A stretch of DNA of 64,000 nucleotides from Variovorax paradoxus (lineage in GTDB: Bacteria; Pseudomonadota; Gammaproteobacteria; Burkholderiales; Burkholderiaceae_C), in assembly GCF_030811855.1 (NCBI RefSeq), contig NZ_JAUSRN010000001.1, positions 248,001-312,000 on the forward strand, given 5' to 3'. Positions 52,439-62,239 of this stretch are shown one piece after another. The position numbers were made by a program, and so were the translations under genes. Positions within the stretch are counted from its first letter, which is position 1. Each line of letters opens with the position of its first letter. Below the pieces are notes generated by a model that searched no databases, was not told the DNA's origin, and saw only the letters and a program-made list of their open reading frames with translations.

Positions 52439-53410
52439 TCAGATGCAGCGTTGCGTGTTGTTGATGATCTCGTGCGCTTGCCGGGCGGTGCGGCGCACGA
52501 CATCGGCCGCCGACGGGATGTCGTCGATCAGGCCAATGGCCTGTCCCACGGTGACGTTCGCGCAGTCATAGTCGCCGGACTCATGGGCCGCCTCGACGGC
52601 GCGCAGTTCCGATTCACGCAGGCCCCGAAGCGCCTCTTCGTTCCCGTGCCAGCGATGAATGAAGTCGTTGCGCATGAGGCGGCCGGTGTATTCCTTCGGC
52701 CAGGCCTTTCCGCGCACGATGTCATACACGGAGGTGCGAATCGTCTGCGAGCCGCGCGCCTGCGTCACGCGCGCCTTGGCGTTGGCGTGAATAAGGGCCT
52801 CTTGGGTTGCCCAGAAGCGGCTGCCCATCAAGACGCCGTCGGCACCCAGCATCAATGCCGCCGCCAGGCCGCGTCCGTCTGCGATGCCTCCAGCGGCAAG
52901 CAGGATCGTTTCCGGACTTTTCGCAGCGAGGTAGTCGGCGACTTCCGGCACGAAGGTCATCGTGGTTTGCCGGTCGAAGCCGTGCCCCCCCGCCTCCGTT
53001 CCCTGCGCCACGACGACAGCCGCGCCGACGTCGAGTGCGCGCTGCACGTGCTCGAGCGTCTGCACTTGGCAGATCAGCGGAATTTTCGCCGCATGCACCC
53101 TTGCGGCGAAAGGCTCGGGATCGGAGAACGAGAGCATCAGGCATCGGGGCCGGCGCGCCAGCGCCCTGTCGAGCAGCGACACATCCCGCGCCATCGACCA
53201 GGTGATGAAGCCGCAGCCAATGGACGCATCGCCAGCCAGGGCGAATTCACGCTCCAGGACGTCGTGACTTCCGTATCCACCGCCCAGGAGGCCGAGTGCG
53301 CCGGCATTCGACACCGCCGCGGCGAGCGCGCCGCCGGAGGCAGGGTCCATGGGCGCAAGAGCGATGGGATGTTGCAGGTCGAACTTTTCGGTGAAGCGGT
53401 TGGTGAGCAT
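52439..53410 (-). CDS. nitronate monooxygenase (2-nitropropane dioxygenase type), 323 aa
   Basis: FMN-dependent TIM-barrel flavoprotein with IALAPMDPASGG, CGFITWSMA, VVAQGTEAGGHG and ILLAAGGIADGRGLAAAL motifs of the NMO family, which oxidises alkyl nitronates. GAGGAG precedes the ATG at 53410. It is divergent from a LysR gene. It may detoxify nitro compounds or serve another FMN oxidation. Confidence 0.88.
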   Translation of the reverse strand: MLTNRFTEKFDLQHPIALAPMDPASGGALAAAVSNAGALGLLGGGYGSHDVLEREFALAGDASIGCGFITWSMARDVSLLDRALARRPRCLMLSFSDPEPFAARVHAAKIPLICQVQTLEHVQRALDVGAAVVVAQGTEAGGHGFDRQTTMTFVPEVADYLAAKSPETILLAAGGIADGRGLAAALMLGADGVLMGSRFWATQEALIHANAKARVTQARGSQTIRTSVYDIVRGKAWPKEYTGRLMRNDFIHRWHGNEEALRGLRESELRAVEAAHESGDYDCANVTVGQAIGLIDDIPSAADVVRRTARQAHEIINNTQRCI

Positions 53411-53730
53411 GGGTCTCCTCGACATGGGGTGGTGGAAGGCCCGGATGCTAGGAAGCTGATCGAATCCTGAGAAACGATTTGTTTTGATGCTGGCAATCTA
53501 TAGAACAGATTGCTTGCCGGTCGTTCTGGCGACGACGTCGGTGCCTCGTCCTTCCGATGCACTTAGGGCTAACCATGGGCTAGATCCGACCAAAACTGCC
53601 TACGATGCCCAACGGTGGGGCGCATTCGCACCAACTTGCTCGGCACGCCCGGCTTTTTGCAGGTACGCATCTTGCGGAAGCTGCTTGCTGATTGAATCGT
53701 CAGCTATTTCGATCTGATCTGGAGATGCAT
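53411..53730. other. divergent regulatory region between NMO and LysR genes
   Basis: About 320 bp with no gene. It should hold both promoters and LysR binding sites. No clear palindrome was found by eye. Confidence 0.35.
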
Positions 53731-54657
53731 ATGGAAGTTGGCGATCTCACGACGTTCGCAGCAGTGGCTCGCTGCGCGGGCATCACCAAGGCGGCAAAGG
53801 AACTTCACACGGTCCAGTCCAACGTCACCAGTCGCATCAAGGCGCTCGAGGACGAGGTGGGTGTGCCGCTGTTCGAACGCCACAGCCGCGGCGTCGCCCT
53901 CACCAGCGCTGGCATGCGCCTGTTGCCTTACGCCTCTCGTGCGGTGGCACTGCTGCAGGAAGCTACGGCCAACGCACGCGACGACGGCCAGGCCAGAGGG
54001 CCGCTGGTGATCGGCTCCATGGAGACAACCATCGCGGTGCGTCTGCCGGAAATCCTGGGTCAGTTCAACGCCCGCCATCCGGCCGTCGAGCTGGTCGTGC
54101 GCACCGGGCCCACGGCCGAGCTGATCCAGAGCGTCATCGACAACGAGGTGGACGGCGCATTTGTTGCGGGGCCGATCGATCACCCCCGGCTGAAGGCCGA
54201 GAAGATCTTCGATGAGGAACTGGTCCTGGTCACGTCGCGGCGCTGGCCCAACCTCGCGGCTCTGCGCAATGAGGCCGCGCCGCTGACCGCACTCATGTTC
54301 CGGGCGGGCTGCTCATACCGTCAGCGCCTCGAGCAGTTGCTCGTCCAGCTCGGTCGTCCGTCCTATCGGCGGCTCGAGTTCGGGACGCTGGAGGGCATTC
54401 TGGGCTGCGTCGGCGCCGACGTCGGCGTTACCCTGCTTCCTCGGTATGTGGTCGCACGGTCGTTTGCACACGAACGCCTGGTCGTGCACGAAATCGATGC
54501 CTCGATCTCCCGGGCGCCAACGCTGCTCGTCACACGTCGAGACGCCTTCGAGTCAACCGCGATGCGGATGTTTCGGGAGTGCCTGGCGCGTCCCGCACTG
54601 CGCCAGCTTGGCGATTTTCCGGTGAGCAACATGTTTGAGCCGGTGGCTGCTCAGTGA
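53731..54657 (+). CDS. LysR family transcriptional regulator, 308 aa
   Basis: Starts MEVGDLTTFAAVARCAGITK with a normal LysR HTH (AAKELHTVQSNVTSRIKALE) and a substrate-binding domain of about 200 residues. GGAG lies seven bases before the ATG. It is divergent from the nitronate monooxygenase and convergent with the dehydrogenase. It may regulate either. Confidence 0.88.
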   Translation: MEVGDLTTFAAVARCAGITKAAKELHTVQSNVTSRIKALEDEVGVPLFERHSRGVALTSAGMRLLPYASRAVALLQEATANARDDGQARGPLVIGSMETTIAVRLPEILGQFNARHPAVELVVRTGPTAELIQSVIDNEVDGAFVAGPIDHPRLKAEKIFDEELVLVTSRRWPNLAALRNEAAPLTALMFRAGCSYRQRLEQLLVQLGRPSYRRLEFGTLEGILGCVGADVGVTLLPRYVVARSFAHERLVVHEIDASISRAPTLLVTRRDAFESTAMRMFRECLARPALRQLGDFPVSNMFEPVAAQ

Positions 54658-54669
54658 ACGAGTTGGGCT

Positions 54670-56181
54670 CTACTTCGCCGTGGGCATCACGAACTCGGCA
54701 CCCTTGCCGATGCTCTCGGGCCAGCGCTGCATGATCGACTTCTGCTTGGTGTAGAAGCGAACACCTTCCTCGCCGTAGGCATGCATGTCGCCGAAGAGCG
54801 AGCGCTTCCAGCCGCCGAAGCCGTGCCATGCCATCGGCACGGGGATCGGCACGTTGATGCCGACCATGCCCACCTGGATGCGGCGGCTGAACTCGCGTGC
54901 CACGTTGCCGTCGCGCGTGAAGCAGCTCACGCCGTTGCCAAACTCATGGTCGTTGACCAGGTCGACCGCGTCCTTGAAGTTGGCCACGCGCACGCAAGAG
55001 AGCACGGGGCCGAAGATTTCTTCCTTGTAGATGCGCATCTCGGGCGTGACATGGTCGAACAGCGTGCCGCCCATCCAGAAGCCATCGCCGCAGCCGGCGC
55101 CTGCCTTGCTGCCATCGAACTGGCGGCCATCGACCAGCAGCTTTGCGCCTTCTTTTTCGCCCTGGGCGATGTAGCCCGTGATGCGCTCATGCGCCGCGCG
55201 CGTGACGATCGGGCCCATCTCGGCCGCCAGGTTCTCGCCGTCGAGCACCTGGAGCGTCTTCGTGCGTTCGACGAGCTTGGGAATGATCTTGTCGGCCACG
55301 TCGCCCACCAGCACCGCCACGCTGATCGCCATGCAGCGCTCGCCGGCCGAGCCGTAGCCGGCGCCGATCAGCGCATCCACCGTCTGGTCGATGTCGGCAT
55401 CGGGCATGACCACCATGTGGTTCTTCGCGCCGCCGAGCGCCTGCACGCGCTTGCCGTTGCGGGCGCCGGTTTCGTAGATGTAGTTGGCAATGGGCGTGGA
55501 GCCGACGAAGCTGATGGCCTTGACGTCGGGGTGCTCGAGCAGCGCATCGACCGCGGCCTTGTCGCCCTGCACCACGTTGAACACGCCATCGGGCAGACCC
55601 GCTTGCTTGAACAAATCGGCGAGCAGCAGCGAGGGCGTCGGATCGGTGGGACTTGGCTTGAGCACGAACGTATTGCCCGCGGCAATGGCCACCGGGAACA
55701 TCCAGCACGGCACCATCACCGGGAAGTTGAAGGGCGTGATGCCCGCCACCACGCCGAGCGGCTGGCGCAGCGTCCAGTTGTCGATGCCGGTGGAGACCTG
55801 GTCGGTGAAGTCGCCCTTGAGCAGCTGCGGAATGCCGCAGGCGAACTCGACGATGTCGATGCCGCGCGAGACCTCGCCCTGCGCGTCAGTGAATACCTTG
55901 CCGTGCTCGAAGGTAATCGCATGCGCCAGCTCATCCCTGTTCTTGTTGAGCAGCTCCAGGAACTTGAACAGCACTCGCGCGCGACGGATCGGTGGCGTGT
56001 CGGACCACTTGGGAAACGCAGCCTGGGCAGCAGCCACCGCCGCGTCGACGTCGGTGCGGTTGGCCAATGCCACTCGGCCGGTTACCCATCCCGTGGCGGG
56101 GTTGCTCACCTCCTGGGTACGGGTCGACGTACCTGCGACAACAGTGCCGCCGATGAAGTGGTTGATAGTGGAAATACTCAT
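54670..56181 (-). CDS. mmsA: CoA-acylating methylmalonate-semialdehyde dehydrogenase, 503 aa
   Basis: Converts malonate or methylmalonate semialdehyde plus CoA to acetyl- or propionyl-CoA. MmsA features are present: [27 protein letters not shown] and the catalytic Cys in [17 protein letters not shown]. Length is standard. It follows an omega-amino-acid transaminase, which would supply malonate semialdehyde from beta-alanine. Confidence 0.92.
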   Translation of the reverse strand: MSISTINHFIGGTVVAGTSTRTQEVSNPATGWVTGRVALANRTDVDAAVAAAQAAFPKWSDTPPIRRARVLFKFLELLNKNRDELAHAITFEHGKVFTDAQGEVSRGIDIVEFACGIPQLLKGDFTDQVSTGIDNWTLRQPLGVVAGITPFNFPVMVPCWMFPVAIAAGNTFVLKPSPTDPTPSLLLADLFKQAGLPDGVFNVVQGDKAAVDALLEHPDVKAISFVGSTPIANYIYETGARNGKRVQALGGAKNHMVVMPDADIDQTVDALIGAGYGSAGERCMAISVAVLVGDVADKIIPKLVERTKTLQVLDGENLAAEMGPIVTRAAHERITGYIAQGEKEGAKLLVDGRQFDGSKAGAGCGDGFWMGGTLFDHVTPEMRIYKEEIFGPVLSCVRVANFKDAVDLVNDHEFGNGVSCFTRDGNVAREFSRRIQVGMVGINVPIPVPMAWHGFGGWKRSLFGDMHAYGEEGVRFYTKQKSIMQRWPESIGKGAEFVMPTAK

Positions 56182-56234
56182 GAATGTCCTCATGGAAAAC
56201 TGAAGAGGTCTCCGTCACTTCGCAGCGTCATGCA

Positions 56235-57587
56235 TCAATGCGTTTCGGCGAGGGCGTCATGAAGGGCCTCCACGAGGCGATCGATCTCCGCCTTCTCCGA
56301 GATAAACGGCGGTGCAAGCTGGATGGAATCCGCGCCCTGACGCACATAGAAGCCTTTGCTCCAGCACGCCCTGGCAATGTCGTAGGGCCGCCGGCCAGGC
56401 GCGTCGGGGGTGGCAGCTATGCCGATGCCAGCAGCCAATCCAAAGTTGCGGATATCGATGACATGCTTCGCCTGGGCAAGTGAATGCACCGCATCTTCGA
56501 AGTAGGGAGCCAAGGCCGCCGCTCGAGCAACGATCTCGTCGTTCACAATCACGTCAAGCGTCGCGATCCCTGCCGCGCAAGCGACCGGATGGGCCGAATA
56601 GGTATAACCGTGAGGAAACTCGACCGCAAAGTCAGGGGACGCCACTCCCATGAAAGTATCGTAGACGTTACCCGAGGCAACAACAGCGGCCAATGGCTGT
56701 GCGCCATTCGTCACCTGCTTGGCGATGGTCATCATGTCCGGCACAACCCCGAATGCTTCCGCACCCGTCATCGCGCCAAGACGGCCGAATCCGGTGATGA
56801 CCTCGTCGAAGATCAACAGGATGTCGTGCGCCGTGCAGATCTCCCGCAGCCGCTGCAGATAACCCTTGGGCGGCAGGATCACGCCGGCGGAACCGGAGAT
56901 CGGCTCGACGATCACTGCGGCAATGTTCGACGCATCATGCAAGGCGATCAGGTCGATCAGTTCGTTGGCAAGCTCGGCGCCATCCTGAGGTAGCCCGCGA
57001 ACAAAGGCGTTGCTTGCAAGCTGTGTGTGAGCAAGATGGTCAGCGTCGACACCGGGGCCAAAGAGCTTGCGGTTGCCGCCGAGGCCGCCAACAGATATCC
57101 CCCCGAAATTGACCCCGTGATAGCCCTTTTGCCGACCGATGAAGCGGGTCTTGGTTCCTTGCCCCCGCAGGCGCCAGTAGGCACGTGCCAGCTTCAGCGC
57201 GGTATCCACAGCCTCCGATCCGGAGCTGGTGAAGAACACATGGTCCAGCCCTTGCGGCATGAGCGCCTTGATCTTGTTCGCGAGCTCGAATTGGGCAGGA
57301 TGACCGTGCTGGAAAGCAGGCGAGTAATCCAGCTTCGCAATCTGCTTGGAGACTGCTTCGGAGATTTCGTCTCGGCCGTGCCCCAACCCCGAGCACCACA
57401 GACCTGAGAGCCCATCGAAGATCTTCCGGCCATCCATATCCGTGAAGTACGCTCCCTTGGCTTCAACGATGACCCGGGGCGATTCCTTGAACTGGCGATT
57501 GCCGGTGAATGGCATCCAGCAGGCGTCGATCCATTGCGGATCCAGGCTGAGGGACGGTTGTTGACGCTTTTCTTGAAAAGAATGCAT
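56235..57587 (-). CDS. omega-amino acid:pyruvate aminotransferase, 450 aa
   Basis: Class III PLP transaminase. PLP lysine in MMTIAKQVTNGAQP, substrate motif WCSGLGHGRDEI, and the FGRLGAMTGAE region fit beta-alanine:pyruvate transaminase. GGAAG precedes the ATG at 57587. It lies between the LivF gene and the semialdehyde dehydrogenase, giving a beta-amino-acid catabolic pair. Confidence 0.9.
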   Translation of the reverse strand: MHSFQEKRQQPSLSLDPQWIDACWMPFTGNRQFKESPRVIVEAKGAYFTDMDGRKIFDGLSGLWCSGLGHGRDEISEAVSKQIAKLDYSPAFQHGHPAQFELANKIKALMPQGLDHVFFTSSGSEAVDTALKLARAYWRLRGQGTKTRFIGRQKGYHGVNFGGISVGGLGGNRKLFGPGVDADHLAHTQLASNAFVRGLPQDGAELANELIDLIALHDASNIAAVIVEPISGSAGVILPPKGYLQRLREICTAHDILLIFDEVITGFGRLGAMTGAEAFGVVPDMMTIAKQVTNGAQPLAAVVASGNVYDTFMGVASPDFAVEFPHGYTYSAHPVACAAGIATLDVIVNDEIVARAAALAPYFEDAVHSLAQAKHVIDIRNFGLAAGIGIAATPDAPGRRPYDIARACWSKGFYVRQGADSIQLAPPFISEKAEIDRLVEALHDALAETH

Positions 57588-57621
57588 GGCTGCTTCCAGT
57601 TGAAGATGTGAATTCCGTTGA

Positions 57622-58323
57622 TCAGGTCGCGCCGACGCTGAGGTATCGATCCTTGACGGCATCGTCGGCCAAGAACTGCGCGTTGCTGCCCTGGTACACG
57701 ATCGTTCCTTGCTCGATCACATAGTGCCGATCAGCGAGCTGGGTGCAGACTTCGAGGTTCTGTTCCACCAGCAGAACTGCGACGCCGGCACGCCGGATCT
57801 CCTTGAGCTGGGCAACGATCTCTTCGACAATGACCGGGGCCAGTCCCTCGACCGGCTCATCCAGCATCAGAAGCCTGGGGTTGTTGAGCAGTGCGCGTCC
57901 GATCGAGAGCATCTGCTGCTCCCCACCGGAGAGCTGCCCTCCCCCGTTCTTTCGGCGCTCGCGCAGGCGCGGAAAGATCTTGTAGATGTCGGTCAGCGAC
58001 CATGGAGAACCTCGGCGCTGACCGAGCAGGAGGTTTTCTTCGACCGACAGCAGCTTGAAGATTCCTCGATCTTCGGGCACCAGGCAAACACCGCGGGAAG
58101 CGATCTGGTGAGAAGGCAAGTCTTGCAACTCGACGCCTCCAAACACGATCTTGCCGCCCGTGGCGCGAACAGCGCCGGCGATCGTCTTGAGCGTGGTGGA
58201 CTTGCCGGCCCCATTGCGGCCGAGCAGGGTTACCAGTTCGCCGTTGCCGATCTGAAGGTCAACGCCTTGCAGGATGTGACTTTTGCCATAGTGGCTATGC
58301 AACCGATCCAGGCGAAGAATCAT
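57622..58323 (-). CDS. livF: branched-chain-amino-acid-type ABC transporter ATPase, LivF, 233 aa
   Basis: Walker A GRNGAGKSTTL, signature LSGGEQQMLSIGRAL and Walker B LLMLDEPVEGLAP, all LivF-like. It overlaps the LivG gene by 4 bp. Confidence 0.92.
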   Translation of the reverse strand: MILRLDRLHSHYGKSHILQGVDLQIGNGELVTLLGRNGAGKSTTLKTIAGAVRATGGKIVFGGVELQDLPSHQIASRGVCLVPEDRGIFKLLSVEENLLLGQRRGSPWSLTDIYKIFPRLRERRKNGGGQLSGGEQQMLSIGRALLNNPRLLMLDEPVEGLAPVIVEEIVAQLKEIRRAGVAVLLVEQNLEVCTQLADRHYVIEQGTIVYQGSNAQFLADDAVKDRYLSVGAT

Positions 58324-59090
58324 TTGCGGCCTCCGGTGATCATGCTTCCGAGATAGGCGGTTCGCACGCGTTCGTCATCACGCACCGACTGAGGCGTTCC
58401 CTCGACCAGCACCCGTCCCTGCTGCATCACCGTCACTGTGTGCGATATGTCCATGACGATTCCCATGTTGTGCTCGATCAAAACGACGGTGTAGTCGCGC
58501 CCCAGATCGGCGATCAGCGTCTTCATATCGTCCAGATCGTCGATCCCCATGCCGGAGGTGGGTTCGTCCAGAAAGATGGCTTTGGGCTCGGCCGCCAGGG
58601 CCATGCCGACCTCCAATCGACGCTGCTGACCATGCGACAGGGAACCAGCCGCTGTACGCTCCTGATTCCGCAGACCAAGGCGCTCGATCACTCGGTCTAC
58701 CATCTCTGCGCAAGACCAGCGGCCCTGCGGTGAACGCCAGAGATTGAACGCCCTTCTTGCGTTCACGCCCTGCGCCGCAAGGCGCAAGTTCTCGCGCACT
58801 GTCAGCGTGGGGAACAGGCTCGTGACCTGGAACGATCTGGCCATGCCCCTGCGCACGCGGACGTGGCCGGGTTCACGGGTGACGTCCTGGCCATCGAAGG
58901 CAATGCTGCCACCGGTCACACCCAGCGTGCCGGTGAGCATGTGGAACAGTGTCGTCTTGCCGGCACCGTTGGGGCCGATGACGGAGTGCACCGTGTTGCG
59001 TTTCACGCGCAGGTCCACGCCGCCAAGGGCCACGAACTTGCCGTAGTGCTTGGTAACCTGCCGTGCTTCCAGAAGGAATTCCGTGCTCAT
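58320..59090 (-). CDS. livG: branched-chain-amino-acid-type ABC transporter ATPase, LivG, 256 aa
   Basis: Walker A GPNGAGKTTLF, signature LSHGQQRRLEVGMAL and Walker B IFLDEPTSGMG. The second ATPase of the Liv-type importer; it overlaps LivM by 4 bp. Confidence 0.92.
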   Translation of the reverse strand: MSTEFLLEARQVTKHYGKFVALGGVDLRVKRNTVHSVIGPNGAGKTTLFHMLTGTLGVTGGSIAFDGQDVTREPGHVRVRRGMARSFQVTSLFPTLTVRENLRLAAQGVNARRAFNLWRSPQGRWSCAEMVDRVIERLGLRNQERTAAGSLSHGQQRRLEVGMALAAEPKAIFLDEPTSGMGIDDLDDMKTLIADLGRDYTVVLIEHNMGIVMDISHTVTVMQQGRVLVEGTPQSVRDDERVRTAYLGSMITGGRK

Positions 59091-60070
59091 ACCTGCTTCT
59101 CCTCGACTCGGATTTCACCGGTCCGCTTGAACCGCGCCGTCAAGGCGAGAAAGCCGTCTTCGATGAGGCCCCACAAGCCGCGCTGCATGCCCAGGCTGAT
59201 GACCACGAGCAGCACGCCCAGCAACATCAGCCAGCGCGGCCACAGTGTCGACAGCCAATCGGCCGCAAGCACGTAGAACAGGGCACCGATCAACGAAGCG
59301 GCCAGATTGCCGGCACCACCGATCACCGTCATCACGAGGATCATTTCACTCACGTGAAATTCGGCGTTCGCGAGTGGTGCGACGCCGACCATCATCGCGT
59401 TGAGTGCGCCGGCCAGCGCGGTCACCGCACCCGAGAGCACGAAAGCGAGCAGTTTGAAGCGCGGTACGTTGTAGCCAATGGCGCTGGCGCGCACCTCGTT
59501 GTCGCGGATTGCCAGCAACGTGCGCCCGAAGATCGATGTCGTCACCCGGTGCAGAGCGACGAAGACCAACAGGAAGATGACCGCCACCATCGCATAGAAC
59601 TGCCACGCCGTGGTGTTGTCCCAGAGAACCACTCCGAACGCAGACACCGGCGGTCTCGGAATGTTGAGCAGCCCGTTGTCGCCCCCCGTCAGGGATGGAA
59701 CGCTATAGGCCAGAAAGTAGAACATCTGCGCGAAGGCAAGCGTCAGCATGACGAAGTAGGTCCCCTTCTGTCGAATCGACACGATCCCGACCAGCCCCGC
59801 GGCGAGGCCACCAAGAATGATCGAGGCAACCAGCGCAAGGGGCATGGGCAGCCCGGTGCGAGTCAGCATGAGGCCGATCGTGTAGCTTCCGAGTCCGAAG
59901 AAAATGCCCTGCCCGAAGGACAGCAGGCCGGTATAGCCCAGCAGCAGATTGCATCCCAGAACAGCCAGCGCGTAGATGAGGATCTCGCTGGCCAAGGAGC
60001 CTGAACTCAACAGAAGCGGCAGTGCCACAACTACGCCAAGAGCAACTGCGATATCGATGTTTCGGCGCAT
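59087..60070 (-). CDS. livM: branched-chain-amino-acid-type ABC permease, LivM, 327 aa
   Basis: LivM-type permease with about ten hydrophobic segments, LGYTGLLSFGQGIFFGLGSY and the EAA-like RDNEVRASAIGYNVPRFKL loop. Contiguous with LivH. Confidence 0.9.
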   Translation of the reverse strand: MRRNIDIAVALGVVVALPLLLSSGSLASEILIYALAVLGCNLLLGYTGLLSFGQGIFFGLGSYTIGLMLTRTGLPMPLALVASIILGGLAAGLVGIVSIRQKGTYFVMLTLAFAQMFYFLAYSVPSLTGGDNGLLNIPRPPVSAFGVVLWDNTTAWQFYAMVAVIFLLVFVALHRVTTSIFGRTLLAIRDNEVRASAIGYNVPRFKLLAFVLSGAVTALAGALNAMMVGVAPLANAEFHVSEMILVMTVIGGAGNLAASLIGALFYVLAADWLSTLWPRWLMLLGVLLVVISLGMQRGLWGLIEDGFLALTARFKRTGEIRVEEKQV

Positions 60071-60073
60071 GGT

Positions 60074-60934
60074 TCAGGCTCCCTTTCCAAGCAGGCCATT
60101 GGGGCGCAGCAGCAGAACCGCAGCCATGGCAACGTAGATCATCAGACGGGCACCCTCAGGCCAAAGGGTGCTCATCACGCTCTGCACTACGCCGATGAGA
60201 ATGCCGCCGACGAGTGCTCCCGTGAAACTTCCCAGGCCACCGACTACCACGACAACGAACGCGACAGCGAGCGCCTCGATCCCCATGAATGGTTCGACAC
60301 CCCGGATGGGCGCCGCAAGGACACCCGCAATCGCCGCCGTCGCCGCACCGAGAGCGAAAACCAGACTGAAGAGACGAAAGACGTTGATGCCGAGCAGCGA
60401 GACCATCTCGGGCGACTCGCTCCCGGCGCGCACCGCACTGCCCAGGCGAGTGCCTTCGAGCACCCACCAAAGCAATACCGCCAAACCGGCTGTCACTCCG
60501 ATCACGAAGAGCCGGTACTTGGGATAGATGAAGTCGCCCCACATGACCACACCCTCCAGGCTCGGCGGAACCGCCACGCTGTCACCCAGCGGTCCCCATT
60601 GCACGATGACCAGTTCCTGGATGATCAGCGCGACGCCCACCGTGATGAGGATATGGAACTCGTGCGGCTTGGCGTAGATATGCCGCAGCAGGGTCTTCTC
60701 GGCAACCCACCCAACGGCCGCGACGAAGAGCGGAACCACGAGCAAGGCGGCCCAGAAGCTCATTCCTTGCCTGACGGCCTCGAAGCAAAAATATGCCCCC
60801 AGCAGATAGAAAACGCCGTGGGCAAAATTGACGAATCGGAGCAAGCCGAAGACGATGGACAGCCCAACGGCCAGCAGGAAGTACAACATTCCTATTCCGA
60901 TGCCGTTGACAGTCTGCAGAAGGTAAACACTCAT
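60074..60934 (-). CDS. livH: branched-chain-amino-acid-type ABC permease, LivH, 286 aa
   Basis: LivH-type permease with about eight hydrophobic segments and GLLRFVNFAHGVFYLLGAYF and GGLGSFTGALVGG motifs. It follows the binding-protein gene by 33 bp and starts 3 bp before LivM. Confidence 0.9.
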   Translation of the reverse strand: MSVYLLQTVNGIGIGMLYFLLAVGLSIVFGLLRFVNFAHGVFYLLGAYFCFEAVRQGMSFWAALLVVPLFVAAVGWVAEKTLLRHIYAKPHEFHILITVGVALIIQELVIVQWGPLGDSVAVPPSLEGVVMWGDFIYPKYRLFVIGVTAGLAVLLWWVLEGTRLGSAVRAGSESPEMVSLLGINVFRLFSLVFALGAATAAIAGVLAAPIRGVEPFMGIEALAVAFVVVVVGGLGSFTGALVGGILIGVVQSVMSTLWPEGARLMIYVAMAAVLLLRPNGLLGKGA

Positions 60935-60967
60935 ATACGGCGACTCCGGTAGTTCGCGGCCGGCTTT

Positions 60968-62167
60968 TCAGCTCAGCTTGCAGCCGGCTTGTTCAACGCT
61001 CAGGAACGACTGTCCGGAACTGACGACATCCACATAGTCGTCCGCATCCTTCATCTGCTTCTTGGCCTTGCCGCGAAGCAGGTAGTAGTCTTTGATGACC
61101 TGGTGGTCTTCCTTGCGGATTTGCTCCTGCCCCGTGAGGCCCTCGAACTTCATGCCTTCCAGCGCCGAGATCACCGCCTTCGGCTCGGTCGAACCCGCCT
61201 TGGCGATCGCGTCAATGACGCATTTGGTGCAGATGAACGCAGCGGCCAAGGTGTAGTTCGGCGTGACCTTCAGCTCTCTGGTGACCTGCGTGATCAGCTC
61301 GCGGTTGGTCGGAGAATCGACGCTGTGCCAGTACTGCGCCCCGAAGTAGATGCCCTCGGTGGACTCTGCGCCGAGCGACTGGAACTGCTCCAACCCGGAC
61401 GTCCAAGGCACAAGGATCGTCATTTTCTTGTGCAGCCCGAAGCTGATGGCTTGGCGCAGCGCATCGGTTGACTGCGTACCGAAGTTGAGCAACACCAGGA
61501 CGTCCGGCTTGGCCGCCATGGCATTGGTCAGATAGCCGCTGAACTCTTTCTCCGCCAGCGAGTGGTAGCTGTTGCCGACCAGCTCCACGCCCTTTTCCTT
61601 CAGCACATCCTTGGTGGCAGCCAGCATTCCTTCGCCAAAGACGTATTGGGCGGTGATGGTGTACCAGCGCTTCGCCTTGGGCTGTGCCTCGATGAGTGGC
61701 CGCACCGTCTGTGCGACGGCGCCATAGGCAGGCACGGGCCACCGGAACGTCGCCGAATTGCATTCCTTGCCCGTGATCTCGTCTGCACCGGAATAGCAGA
61801 AGAAGACGCCTCCGAGTCGGTGGACTTCTTTGCCCATCGCCAGAGCTTCGGGGGACAGGATCCCGCCGACAAAGAACTTGGTGTTCTTTTGCTGCGCAGC
61901 CTCCTGCACCTTGCGCACCGCCGTCGCCGGCTTTGCCTCCGTGTCAAACACGCTGTACGCGAGGCGACGACCGATGACGGTCCCATACCGCTGGATTGCC
62001 ATGCGAACACCGAGTTCCCCATACTTGCCGTTGACGGCAAATGGGCCCGACATGGGGAAAGGCGCCCCGAACTCGATCCCGTCGGCCGCCTGCGCCGAAG
62101 CTACGCGGGAAAGCGACACCGGGGCAATGCCGGCCGCGGCCAGCGCTAGTAGGTCACGTCTATTCAT
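60968..62167 (-). CDS. livK: Liv-type ABC transporter substrate-binding protein, 399 aa
   Basis: Periplasmic binding protein with a signal of about 25 residues (LLALAAAGIAPVSLSRVASA). It begins FGAPFPMSGPFAVNGKYGEL, typical of AmiC/LivK-like proteins for amides, urea or branched amino acids. It lies next to an amidase gene, which favours an amide ligand. Confidence 0.88.
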   Translation of the reverse strand: MNRRDLLALAAAGIAPVSLSRVASAQAADGIEFGAPFPMSGPFAVNGKYGELGVRMAIQRYGTVIGRRLAYSVFDTEAKPATAVRKVQEAAQQKNTKFFVGGILSPEALAMGKEVHRLGGVFFCYSGADEITGKECNSATFRWPVPAYGAVAQTVRPLIEAQPKAKRWYTITAQYVFGEGMLAATKDVLKEKGVELVGNSYHSLAEKEFSGYLTNAMAAKPDVLVLLNFGTQSTDALRQAISFGLHKKMTILVPWTSGLEQFQSLGAESTEGIYFGAQYWHSVDSPTNRELITQVTRELKVTPNYTLAAAFICTKCVIDAIAKAGSTEPKAVISALEGMKFEGLTGQEQIRKEDHQVIKDYYLLRGKAKKQMKDADDYVDVVSSGQSFLSVEQAGCKLS

Positions 62168-62239
62168 ATTTTCTCTTTGAAGTTTCAGTTGGGGAAAGTG
62201 ACGACGGCCGCGGCGAACCGGGAATCGCCGCGAGGGAAC